NCBI GenBank assembly: GCA_946183715.1
Contig: CAMHDB010000090.1
Location: 1 to 7,427, forward strand
Direction of reading: 5' to 3'
DNA: 7,427 bases
Origin: an uncultured Oscillibacter sp.
GTDB taxonomy: Bacteria > Bacillota > Clostridia > Oscillospirales > Oscillospiraceae
Part shown: positions 1 to 5,512 of the stretch, piece after piece
Numbering within the stretch: position 1 is the first letter of the stretch
Layout: each line of letters opens with the position of its first letter
The notes under the pieces: generated by a model
Told to the model about the DNA's origin: nothing
The model's database searches: none
Seen by the model: only the letters and a program-made list of their open reading frames with translations
Made by a program: the position numbers and the translations under genes

Positions 1-645
1 CAGGCACACGCGCAGCGCCTCCGCGCTGACGCTCTCCGCCGTGACCGCCGCGCCGAGCGCGGAAACGGCGGTCATGGTAAAGAACTGTACGCACGACATC
101 GCGACGCCGTCGACGCGGCGCGAAAAGTGGTCAATCAGGAGAATTTGCACCGAGAAGACGAGCGCGCAGAGAATCATATACACGTCGCCGGGTTCCATCG
201 TCAGACTTTCCGTGACGCTCAGCAGGTACAGTCCGACAGCCGCCAGCGCGACGCTGACCCAAATCGTCGGCGGGGCCTCCCGCTTCAGGAAGAATTTCCC
301 GATGAGCGGTACAATCACGATATAGAGCGCCGTAATGAATCCGGCCTTGCCGGGTTCGGTGGTGGCCATACCTGCCTGTTGCAGCCACGTCGCGACGGCG
401 AGGGCGGTACCGCAGCAGCCGCCCGCGGTAAGGAGTTCGCGCCACGCGCGGACGGCGCTCCCGCGAAAGCGGCGGCGCACAGCACACAGCGCCAGCAGGA
501 AGAAGAACGCGACGACGGAGCGGGCCGTATTGAACGTAAACGGCCCCATGTGTTCCGCGCCGACGCTCTGGGCCAGAAAGGCACTGCCCCAAATCATGGC
601 GGCGAGTACCGGGAGGACGTTTTGCCGAATCCAGTTGGGTTTCAT
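1..645 (-). CDS. EamA/DMT-family transporter, C-terminus cut by window edge
   Basis: An open frame of 215 codons runs from an ATG at 645-643 to the left edge without a stop, so the C-terminal part lies outside the window. The protein is a string of hydrophobic segments. It carries hallmarks of the drug/metabolite transporter superfamily: an N-terminal helix with the motif AAMIWGSAFLAQ (residues 15-26), then TTEPGKAGFITALYIVIVPL (about 96-115), both typical of the first EamA domain. The second EamA repeat begins near residue 150 (GDVYMILCALVFSVQILLID). Complete family members have about 290-300 residues and ten membrane helices, so roughly a quarter is missing. The start is supported by AAAGGAG about 8 nt upstream. 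The family exports or exchanges small metabolites such as amino acids; the substrate cannot be read from the sequence. It is divergent from the glycosylase gene, and the two share an unusually compact promoter region. Confidence 0.9.
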   Translation of the reverse strand, partial: MKPNWIRQNVLPVLAAMIWGSAFLAQSVGAEHMGPFTFNTARSVVAFFFLLALCAVRRRFRGSAVRAWRELLTAGGCCGTALAVATWLQQAGMATTEPGKAGFITALYIVIVPLIGKFFLKREAPPTIWVSVALAAVGLYLLSVTESLTMEPGDVYMILCALVFSVQILLIDHFSRRVDGVAMSCVQFFTMTAVSALGAAVTAESVSAEALRVCL

Positions 646-649
646 AGTC

Positions 650-678
650 TTGCTCCTTTGGGCGTTCTGTGGTAGAAT
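650..678 (+). promoter_or_regulatory. Predicted sigma-A promoter of the glycosylase gene cluster
   Basis: TTGCTC (650-655), a 17-nt spacer and TAGAAT (673-678) form a fair sigma-A promoter. The expected start is near 685, about 30 nt before the ATG at 715. The -35 region overlaps the ribosome binding site of the divergent transporter gene. The expected start nearly coincides with that of the opposing promoter, so the two are face to face. Confidence 0.5.
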
Positions 679-692
679 GCAAAACAAGCGTT

Positions 693-721
693 ATTGTAGC
701 ACCGGGGGGGAGAAATGGCAA
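693..721 (-). promoter_or_regulatory. Predicted sigma-A promoter of the EamA transporter gene
   Basis: Read on the minus strand there is TTGCCA (721-716), a 17-nt spacer, and TACAAT (698-693). A TG one base before the -10 (TGCTACAAT) gives an extended -10. Both hexamers differ from consensus at one position. The expected start is near 686, giving a leader of about 40 nt to the ATG. The -35 box lies inside the first codons of the divergent glycosylase gene. This is a pattern match, not an experimental site. Confidence 0.6.
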
Positions 722-1335
722 GGCTTTCTTGTGATTTTTACGCCCGCGACACGGTGGAAGTCGCGCGGGCACTGCTGGGAAAAATTGTGGTACGGCGTCC
801 GGAGGGCGGGCCGCTGTTGGCCGGACGCCTCACCGAAACCGAGGCCTATGTCGGGCGCTGTGACAGGGCCTGCCACGCCTACGGGTACCGCAGGACGGCG
901 CGGACAGCGCCTTTGTACTTGGGGCCCGGGCACGCGTACATCTACCTCATATACGGCATGTACCACTGTCTGAACTTCGTGACGGAACCGGAGGGGGAGC
1001 CCGCCGCCGTACTGATACGGGGCATGGAGGCGGTCGCGGGTACGGACTTTATGTGGCGTCGGCGCTACGGCGGCAGGCCCGCAACGTCCGCGCGGCGCCG
1101 GAATTTCCTGAACGGCCCCGGGAAAGTCTGTCAGGCGCTGTGCCTGACGAGGGCGGAGAACGGCTTGCCGCTGACGGGCGACGCCCTGTTTGTGTGCGAC
1201 GCCCCGGGCGATATCGGCCTGCCGGAGTTGCCGCCGCGCCGCGAAATCGTGCGGGCGGGGCCGCGAATCGGTATCGACTACGCCGGGGAGGCGCGCGACT
1301 TCCCGTGGCGCTTCACGCTGGAAGCAATGCCGTAA
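715..1335 (+). CDS. DNA-3-methyladenine glycosylase (AAG/MPG family)
   Basis: This 206-residue cytoplasmic base-excision-repair enzyme is expected to cut the N-glycosidic bond of alkylated or deaminated purines (3-methyladenine, hypoxanthine, ethenoadenine), leaving an abasic site. The sequence matches the AAG/MPG fold family, not AlkA. LTETEAYVG (39-47) contains the water-activating glutamate (E43, equivalent to human E125) and the base-stacking Y45 (Y127). H54 matches H136. GPGHAYIYLIYGMYHCLN (70-87) supplies Y77, the intercalating tyrosine equivalent to Y159, and N87. NGPGKVCQAL (133-142) is the conserved active-site loop. Length is normal for bacterial members (about 190-210). The start follows a G-rich GGGGGGGAG site within 5 nt. 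It is the first gene of the plus-strand cluster; the next gene begins 48 nt downstream with its own strong ribosome binding site. Confidence 0.95.
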   Translation: MARLSCDFYARDTVEVARALLGKIVVRRPEGGPLLAGRLTETEAYVGRCDRACHAYGYRRTARTAPLYLGPGHAYIYLIYGMYHCLNFVTEPEGEPAAVLIRGMEAVAGTDFMWRRRYGGRPATSARRRNFLNGPGKVCQALCLTRAENGLPLTGDALFVCDAPGDIGLPELPPRREIVRAGPRIGIDYAGEARDFPWRFTLEAMP

Positions 1336-1383
1336 TTTGTCGCGCGCGGGCCGGGAGGCCATAGCGGGAGTAAGGAGGAAATT

Positions 1384-2031
1384 TTGTTTCTGTTCGACCT
1401 TGACGGAACTTTGATTGATTCAAACGGAATCTGGAAGGATGTCGACCGGACGTTTCTGGCGCGGCGCGGGATTCCGTACACGCGGGCCTACTATGAAGGC
1501 GTGGCCCACACGATTTTCCCGCTTGCGGCGGAGTTCACGAAACGTTTTTGCGGGCTGTCGGAAAGCTGTGAGGAAATCATGTCGGAGTGGATGGAGCTGG
1601 CGCGGGGGCTGTACCGGACAGTGGGGTTGAAACCGGGCGTGAGGGCGTATCTGGGACAGTGCCGGGGCGACGGGGAACGGTTGGCAATCGTGACTTCGAG
1701 CGTACCCGAACACTGCCGCGACGCGTTGGAACATCTGGAAATCGGGGACTGCTTCGAGCGCGTGATTTTCGCGCAGGAACTGAACATCGAGAAGCAGTCG
1801 CCGGAACTCTGGCGCGCGGCGGCGTCAATACTGGGCGTTCGTCCCGGGGAGTGTACGCTGTTCGACGACAGTCTGTTGTCATGCCGGGGCGCGCGCGGGG
1901 CGGGTATGCGTACAGTCGGGGTCTACGACCGCGATTTCGCCGCCGACGAGCCCGAAATGCGCGCGCTGTGTGATGTCTACATCCGGAGTTTCACGGAACT
2001 GCTCCGCGACGGACGGGAGGAAGGCGTATGA
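1384..2031 (+). CDS. HAD-superfamily hydrolase, probable phosphatase
   Basis: A 215-residue haloacid-dehalogenase-type phosphohydrolase with all four motifs. Motif I is FDLDGT (4-9), with the nucleophile D5 and acid/base D7. Motif II is IVTSS (102-106), with T104. Motif III has its lysine at K137 in EKQSPELW. Motif IV is LFDDS (159-163), with D161/D162 for Mg2+. The roughly 75 residues between motif I and the core form a helical cap of the C1 type, as in the beta-phosphoglucomutase and phosphoglycolate phosphatase groups. The substrate is not identifiable. The start is a TTG, chosen because AAGGAGG (1372-1378) sits 5 nt upstream and motif I lies almost at the N-terminus, as is usual. Its stop overlaps the start of the next gene by 4 nt (ATGA), implying translational coupling with the membrane protein pair downstream. 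Confidence 0.9.
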   Translation: MFLFDLDGTLIDSNGIWKDVDRTFLARRGIPYTRAYYEGVAHTIFPLAAEFTKRFCGLSESCEEIMSEWMELARGLYRTVGLKPGVRAYLGQCRGDGERLAIVTSSVPEHCRDALEHLEIGDCFERVIFAQELNIEKQSPELWRAAASILGVRPGECTLFDDSLLSCRGARGAGMRTVGVYDRDFAADEPEMRALCDVYIRSFTELLRDGREEGV

Positions 2032-2375
2032 AAACGCGCGTATGGGTACTGATTTTCGCGGCGGTGCTGGGAATCTGCCTGTTTTTCGTGCTACGCCCGC
2101 GCGGCGGCGCGCCGTCGATGGTCGCGGCAATCTACGTAGACGGGGAGCTCGCGCGGCGGGTAGACCTCAATCAAGTGCAAGAGCCGGAACGTTACGTGGT
2201 AGACGGCCCCGACGGGTCGAATACGATTCTGATAGAGCCGGGGCGAATCTGCGTGGAGGAGGCGGACTGCCCCGACCAGATTTGCGTCTTGGAGGGCTGG
2301 CTGCCGGACTTCGGTTTCCCGATAGCCTGTCTGCCGCACAATTTACTCATCGTGATGGAAGAGGACGCCCCGTGA
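2028..2375 (+). CDS. NusG domain II-containing membrane protein, EetA-like
   Basis: A 115-residue protein with one N-terminal membrane helix (about 5-23, after K2 and R4) and a small domain outside the membrane. The domain looks like the stand-alone NusG_II family: IYVDGELARRVDLNQV (about 35-50), then a cysteine-rich stretch ICVEEADCPDQIC (74-86) and IACLP (99-103). The four cysteines are C75, C81, C86 and C101. The pattern recurs in this family and could form disulfides or hold a cofactor; which one is not visible here. Despite the name, it is not the transcription factor NusG. In Clostridia and Listeria such proteins are typically encoded next to a Gx-transporter protein and, as I recall, form the EetA/EetB membrane pair of flavin-based electron transfer. 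That partner follows here with a 4-nt overlap, which supports the assignment. Confidence 0.85.
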   Translation: MKTRVWVLIFAAVLGICLFFVLRPRGGAPSMVAAIYVDGELARRVDLNQVQEPERYVVDGPDGSNTILIEPGRICVEEADCPDQICVLEGWLPDFGFPIACLPHNLLIVMEEDAP

Positions 2376-2860
2376 GTACGCGACGCCTGACCCGCGACGC
2401 CCTCTTGACCGCCGTCGCGCTGATTCTGTTCACGGTGGAGGCGCAGGTACCCGTACCCGTGCCGATTCCGGGCGTCAAACTCGGGCTTGCGAACGTTGTC
2501 AACGTTTGGGCGGTGTGTACAATCGGGCCGTGGGACGCGCTTTGTATTTTACTGTGCCGGGTGATTCTGGGCGCGTTCTTCGCCGGACACCTCATGGTCT
2601 TGTTTTACAGCCTCTCGGGCGGGCTGTTGAGCTGGTGCGTACTCGTACTCCTGCGGCGCGTCACGACGCGGCGGCAAGTCTGGATTTGCGGCGTATGCGC
2701 CGCCGTGGCGCACAATGCCGGACAGCTCGCCGCCGCCGTCTTTGTGACGCGTTCCGCCGCCGTACTGGCCTATGCCCCGCTCCTGACGCTCTCGGGCATG
2801 GTGACGGGCCTCTTTACCGGACTGTGTACGCAATACCTGCTTGCGCGCCGCCTGTCGTGA
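2372..2860 (+). CDS. Gx transporter family protein (Hpre_diP_synt_I type), EetB-like
   Basis: A 162-residue integral membrane protein with about five hydrophobic segments (roughly 10-27, 41-60, 62-95, 102-125, 132-157). Diagnostic motifs are VPVPIPGVKLGLANVVN (28-44), the helix starts RVILGAFFAG (63-72) and SLSGGLLS (80-87), and HNAGQL (114-119). The family is often labelled 'heptaprenyl diphosphate synthase component I', but it lacks any prenyltransferase DDxxD motif and resembles ECF-type S components. The GTG start overlaps the preceding stop by 4 nt (GTGA). The frame is open further upstream, but that part only reads through the preceding gene out of frame, and PVPIPG lies at the usual distance from this GTG. 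EetB of the Listeria electron-transfer locus belongs to this family as I recall, so a role in passing electrons from membrane quinol to external flavins is inferred from context. Confidence 0.85.
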   Translation: MSTRRLTRDALLTAVALILFTVEAQVPVPVPIPGVKLGLANVVNVWAVCTIGPWDALCILLCRVILGAFFAGHLMVLFYSLSGGLLSWCVLVLLRRVTTRRQVWICGVCAAVAHNAGQLAAAVFVTRSAAVLAYAPLLTLSGMVTGLFTGLCTQYLLARRLS

Positions 2861-2884
2861 GGGCAAATAAATCTCCGCCGCCTC

Positions 2885-2913
2885 TTGCATTTTGGGGCGC
2901 AATCCGGTAAGAT
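2885..2913 (+). promoter_or_regulatory. Predicted sigma-A promoter of the flavoprotein reductase gene
   Basis: TTGCAT (2885-2890), a 17-nt spacer and TAAGAT (2908-2913) lie in the 103-nt gap before the reductase gene. The expected start is near 2920, leaving a leader of about 44 nt. No factor-independent terminator is seen between the upstream gene and this site, so the reductase may be made both from the cluster transcript and from its own promoter. No clear FNR/Rex or catabolite-repression operator was recognised. Confidence 0.5.
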
Positions 2914-2925
2914 AGGGACAATCAT

Positions 2926-2942
2926 TTCCGGCGGCCCCGGAA
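2926..2942 (+). repeat. Short inverted repeat in the reductase gene leader
   Basis: TTCCGG (2926-2931) and CCGGAA (2937-2942) form a 6-bp stem with a 5-nt loop. It ends 4 nt before the AAAGGAAG ribosome binding site and a few bases after the predicted transcript start. There is no T-run after it, so it is not a terminator. It could protect the 5' end of the transcript or be a small operator. Confidence 0.35.
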
Positions 2943-2963
2943 CCTGAAAGGAAGAGTGAACGC

Positions 2964-5390
2964 ATGAAGGGAAAGTACACGAATGCCGCTGGCGTGGCCT
3001 GCGGAATATTTGTGGCGATGATTCTGCTGGCCAACGCAATCGCGGGGAGCGGCGGGAATCAGGCGGGCGCGAAAGCCGGTGACATCCCCGCCGACGCCGT
3101 GACCGTCACCGGAACCGCCCCGGGCATGATGGGCGACGTGACGGTAGAAGTCACGGCGACGCCGGAGAGGCTCTATCAGATTAAAGTTGTCGAGGAGAAC
3201 GAGACGCCGGACATCGGCGGCCTTGCGGCGGCGCAACTCCCGGGCGACATCTACGAGGCGCAAAGTCTGGACGTGGACGACGTGACGGGCGCGACCGTGA
3301 CTTCGACGGCAATCAAGAACGCAATCCGCAACGGTCTGGATTCGGCGGGGATTTCGACGGCGGCTTTTGAGAGCGCCGCACCCGCCGACGTGACAAAGGG
3401 CGTCGCGGGCGCGGCGGAACCCGTCGGGACTACGGAATCGGGCGACGCGACAGCGGAACCCGTCGAGACTACGGAATCGGGCGACACGACGGCGCAACCT
3501 GCCGAGACTACGGAATCGGGCGACGCGACGGCGGAACTTATGGAAGGCGGCGAGGAAATCCCGACCGAGGCCGTGACGGCGCGCGGCACCGCCAAGGGAA
3601 TCAACGGCGACGTGACCGTAGAAGTCACCGCCACGCCGGACAGGCTCTACCGTGTGAACGTCGTGGAGCAGAGCGAGACGGAAGGTATCGGTTCTCTGGC
3701 CGTGGCGCAGTTGCCGGGCGACATTCTCAACGCGCAAAGTCTGCAAGTCGACGGCGTGACGGGGGCTACTGTCACCTCCGAGGCCATCAAGAACGCAATC
3801 CGGAACGCGCTGGAGACTGCCGGGGTATCGGCGGCGGCGTTCGAGGCCGCGCCCGCCGCGGTCGACACCGCCAAAGAGCCGGATGTCACCTACGATACGG
3901 ATATCGTGGTTATCGGCGCGGGCGGCGCGGGCATGACTGCCGCTGTCGTGGCGGCTGACGCCGGGCGGAATGTCATCGTTGTGGAGAGTATGCCCATGGT
4001 CGGCGGGAACTCCATCCGCTCCACGGGCGGCATGAACGCCGCCAAGACGGTTTATCAGGACGAGAACGCGTTCGCGGAAAGCGCGGGCGTCGAAAAGCAG
4101 TTGGAGGCCGCCGCGGGCGCGGAGTACGCCGACAACGTCGCGATTCAGGAGCTTGCGTCGATGGTCGCGGAACAGTGGGCCGCCTATCAGGACGACGCCG
4201 AGGGCTATTTCGATTCCGTGGAGCTGTTCCAGCTTGACACGCTCATCGGCGGGCACGGTATCAACAACCCGGTACTCGTCCAGAAACTCGCCGAGGAAAG
4301 CGCGGGGGCCATTGAATGGCTGCACACCATCGGCGCGGATTTGCAAAGCGTGTCGAGTTTCGGCGGGGCGTCGGTGAAGCGCATTCACCGCCCGGTGGAC
4401 GAATCCGGCAAGACGGTCTCCGTCGGCGAATATATCGTGCCGATTCTGCAAGAGAACCTCAACAAGCGCGACAACATCACGCTGTACCTGAACACCAAGG
4501 CGACGCAAATCACGAAGGACGACGGCGGCAAAGTCGTCGGGATTGTCGCGGAAGGCCCGACGGGCAACAAAGTTACCATCAACGCGAAGGCGGTCATTGA
4601 CACGGCGGGCGGATTCGGGGCGAATCACGAGAAGGTCGTCTCGTACCGCGCGGACTTGGACGGCTTCACCACGACGAACGCCAGCGGCATTCAGGGACAG
4701 GGTATCGACATGGCGGTCGCAATCGGGGCCGCTACCGTCGACATGGAACAAATTCAGATTCACCCGACGGTCGAGTACAATACTTCCAACCTCATCACGG
4801 AGGGACTGCGCGGGGACGGTGCGATTTTAGTCAACGCCGACGGCTACCGCTTCTACGACGAGGTGTCGACGCGCGATAAAGTCTCCGCCGCCGAGATTGA
4901 ACAGCCCGGCTCTTTCAGTTGGCTGATTATCGACTCGAAGATGGTCGAAAACTCCAACGTGATTCAGGGCTACATCAGGAAGGGCTACACGGTGGAGGGC
5001 AATACCTACGAGGAACTCGCCGAGGCGATGGGCGTACCGGCGCAGACGTTCCGGGACACGATGGAGTTCTGGAACAGTTGCGCGGCGAATAAGAATGACC
5101 CGCTTTACGGGCGCACGAGTTTCGCCGAACCGCTTGACCTCGCGCCGTTCTACGCAATCAAGGTAACGGCGGGGATTCACCACACGATGGGCGGCCTGAA
5201 AATCAACCCCGACGCCGAGGTGTTCGACACGTCGGGCAACGTGATTCCGGGCCTTTACGCCGCCGGGGAAGTGACCGGAGGCGTACACGGCGGGAACCGT
5301 CTGGGCGGCAACGCCGTCGCGGATTTCGTGGTATTCGGGCGTATCGCCGGGGCCAACGCCGCCGAGTTTGTCGGAAGCGTTATACCGTAA
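2964..5390 (+). CDS. Exported flavinylated fumarate reductase-like flavoprotein with two FMN-binding domains
   Basis: An 808-residue extracytoplasmic reductase. Residues 1-28 are a signal peptide or anchor (K2, K4, hydrophobic 8-23, then ANAIAG); no lipobox or LPXTG is seen. Two FMN-binding domains follow (about 43-136 and 201-294). Each has the ApbE flavinylation motif, DDVTGAT with acceptor T111 and DGVTGAT with T269. A Thr/Glu-rich linker joins them. Residues 310-808 are a flavocytochrome-c fumarate reductase flavoprotein: VVIGAGGAGMTAA (315-327) binds FAD, GGASVKRIHRP (467-477) is conserved, and GLYAAGEVTGGVHGGNRLGG (763-782) closes the FAD site. By alignment to Shewanella Fcc3, H600 matches H365, T612/E613/R616 match T377/E378/R381, R637 matches the proton donor R402, H740 matches H504, and R779 matches R544. 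This favours fumarate over urocanate, whose reductase as I recall has Tyr and Asp at the H365 and E378 positions. A related enoate acceptor remains possible. No haem CXXCH motif exists, so the flavins must be the electron relay. Confidence 0.93.
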   Translation: MKGKYTNAAGVACGIFVAMILLANAIAGSGGNQAGAKAGDIPADAVTVTGTAPGMMGDVTVEVTATPERLYQIKVVEENETPDIGGLAAAQLPGDIYEAQSLDVDDVTGATVTSTAIKNAIRNGLDSAGISTAAFESAAPADVTKGVAGAAEPVGTTESGDATAEPVETTESGDTTAQPAETTESGDATAELMEGGEEIPTEAVTARGTAKGINGDVTVEVTATPDRLYRVNVVEQSETEGIGSLAVAQLPGDILNAQSLQVDGVTGATVTSEAIKNAIRNALETAGVSAAAFEAAPAAVDTAKEPDVTYDTDIVVIGAGGAGMTAAVVAADAGRNVIVVESMPMVGGNSIRSTGGMNAAKTVYQDENAFAESAGVEKQLEAAAGAEYADNVAIQELASMVAEQWAAYQDDAEGYFDSVELFQLDTLIGGHGINNPVLVQKLAEESAGAIEWLHTIGADLQSVSSFGGASVKRIHRPVDESGKTVSVGEYIVPILQENLNKRDNITLYLNTKATQITKDDGGKVVGIVAEGPTGNKVTINAKAVIDTAGGFGANHEKVVSYRADLDGFTTTNASGIQGQGIDMAVAIGAATVDMEQIQIHPTVEYNTSNLITEGLRGDGAILVNADGYRFYDEVSTRDKVSAAEIEQPGSFSWLIIDSKMVENSNVIQGYIRKGYTVEGNTYEELAEAMGVPAQTFRDTMEFWNSCAANKNDPLYGRTSFAEPLDLAPFYAIKVTAGIHHTMGGLKINPDAEVFDTSGNVIPGLYAAGEVTGGVHGGNRLGGNAVADFVVFGRIAGANAAEFVGSVIP
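3420..3536 (+). repeat. Three tandem 39-bp in-frame repeats encoding a Thr/Glu-rich linker
   Basis: Three consecutive 13-codon units encode variants of P-V-E-T-T-E-S-G-D-A-T-A-E (residues 153-165, 166-178, 179-191) between the two FMN-binding domains. The core ACTACGGAATCGGGCGAC is identical at DNA level in all three units, while flanking codons differ slightly. This looks like recent slippage or duplication. The product is an acidic, Thr-rich, probably disordered tether that lets the two flavin domains move relative to one another. Copy number is expected to vary between strains. Confidence 0.9.
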
Positions 5391-5393
5391 CAG

Positions 5394-5427
5394 AAACGGC
5401 CCTCCCTATCACCGGGGAGGGCCGTTT
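5394..5427 (+). terminator. Strong hairpin terminator after the reductase gene, possibly bidirectional
   Basis: A perfect 13-bp inverted repeat (AAACGGCCCTCCC at 5394-5406 and its complement at 5415-5427) with an 8-nt loop starts 3 nt after the reductase stop codon. The right arm ends in TTT followed by GT. Read on the minus strand the arm ends in TTTCTGTT, so it may also stop transcripts from the convergent SpoIIM-like gene. The T-tracts are short but the stem is very stable. Confidence 0.8.
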
Positions 5428-5433
5428 GTATGC

Positions 5434-5497
5434 CTGACAGATTCCTTTGCCTCCCCGTCAACACGGGAGAGGCTTTTTCGCGTAGCTGACAGTTTCC
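5434..5497. repeat. 12-bp direct repeats flanking the second terminator
   Basis: CTGACAGATTCC (5434-5445) and CTGACAGTTTCC (5486-5497) match at 11 of 12 positions and lie 52 bp apart on either side of the second hairpin. They may be chance, a trace of an inserted terminator unit, or part of a dispersed intergenic repeat. Nothing else in the 122-nt gap between the two convergent genes looks coding. Confidence 0.4.
5449..5478 (+). terminator. Second intrinsic terminator, plus-strand orientation
   Basis: GCCTCCCCGT (5449-5458), a 4-nt loop, and ACGGGAGAGGC (5463-5473) form a 10-bp stem with one bulged A. TTTTT follows at once (5474-5478). The T-run is on the plus strand only, so this is a back-up terminator for the plus-strand cluster rather than for the convergent gene. 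Confidence 0.7.
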
Positions 5498-5512
5498 ATG
5501 CGCGGCGGTGCC

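Noticed and set aside
131..772. A 213-codon minus-strand frame over the transporter region
   Set aside because: It overlaps the transporter in another frame, is Arg/Pro-rich, and starts inside the glycosylase gene. The transporter frame has clear EamA motifs and a ribosome binding site but no stop within the window.
1970..2371. A 134-residue N-terminal extension of the Gx-transporter frame, opening with an ATG at 1970
   Set aside because: The extension overlaps the HAD and NusG_II genes out of frame and is Arg/Gly-rich without family similarity. The GTG at 2372 overlaps the previous stop by 4 nt and gives the normal family length.
2028..2375. Transcription factor NusG
   Set aside because: There is no N-terminal NGN domain and no KOW-containing NusG length. 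The protein has a membrane helix and four cysteines, typical of the separate NusG_II membrane family.
3000..3002. A lipoprotein lipobox around C13 of the reductase
   Set aside because: The preceding residues are G-V-A and the cysteine is only 13 residues from the start with hydrophobic sequence continuing after it, so it does not fit a signal peptidase II site.
2922..4763. A 613-codon open frame on the minus strand, antisense to the reductase gene
   Set aside because: It is rich in Arg, His, Val and Asp with low-complexity runs such as RRRVARFRS, which simply mirror the 39-bp repeats and the GC-biased third positions of the real gene. It has no recognisable domain, and the plus-strand frame is fully explained.
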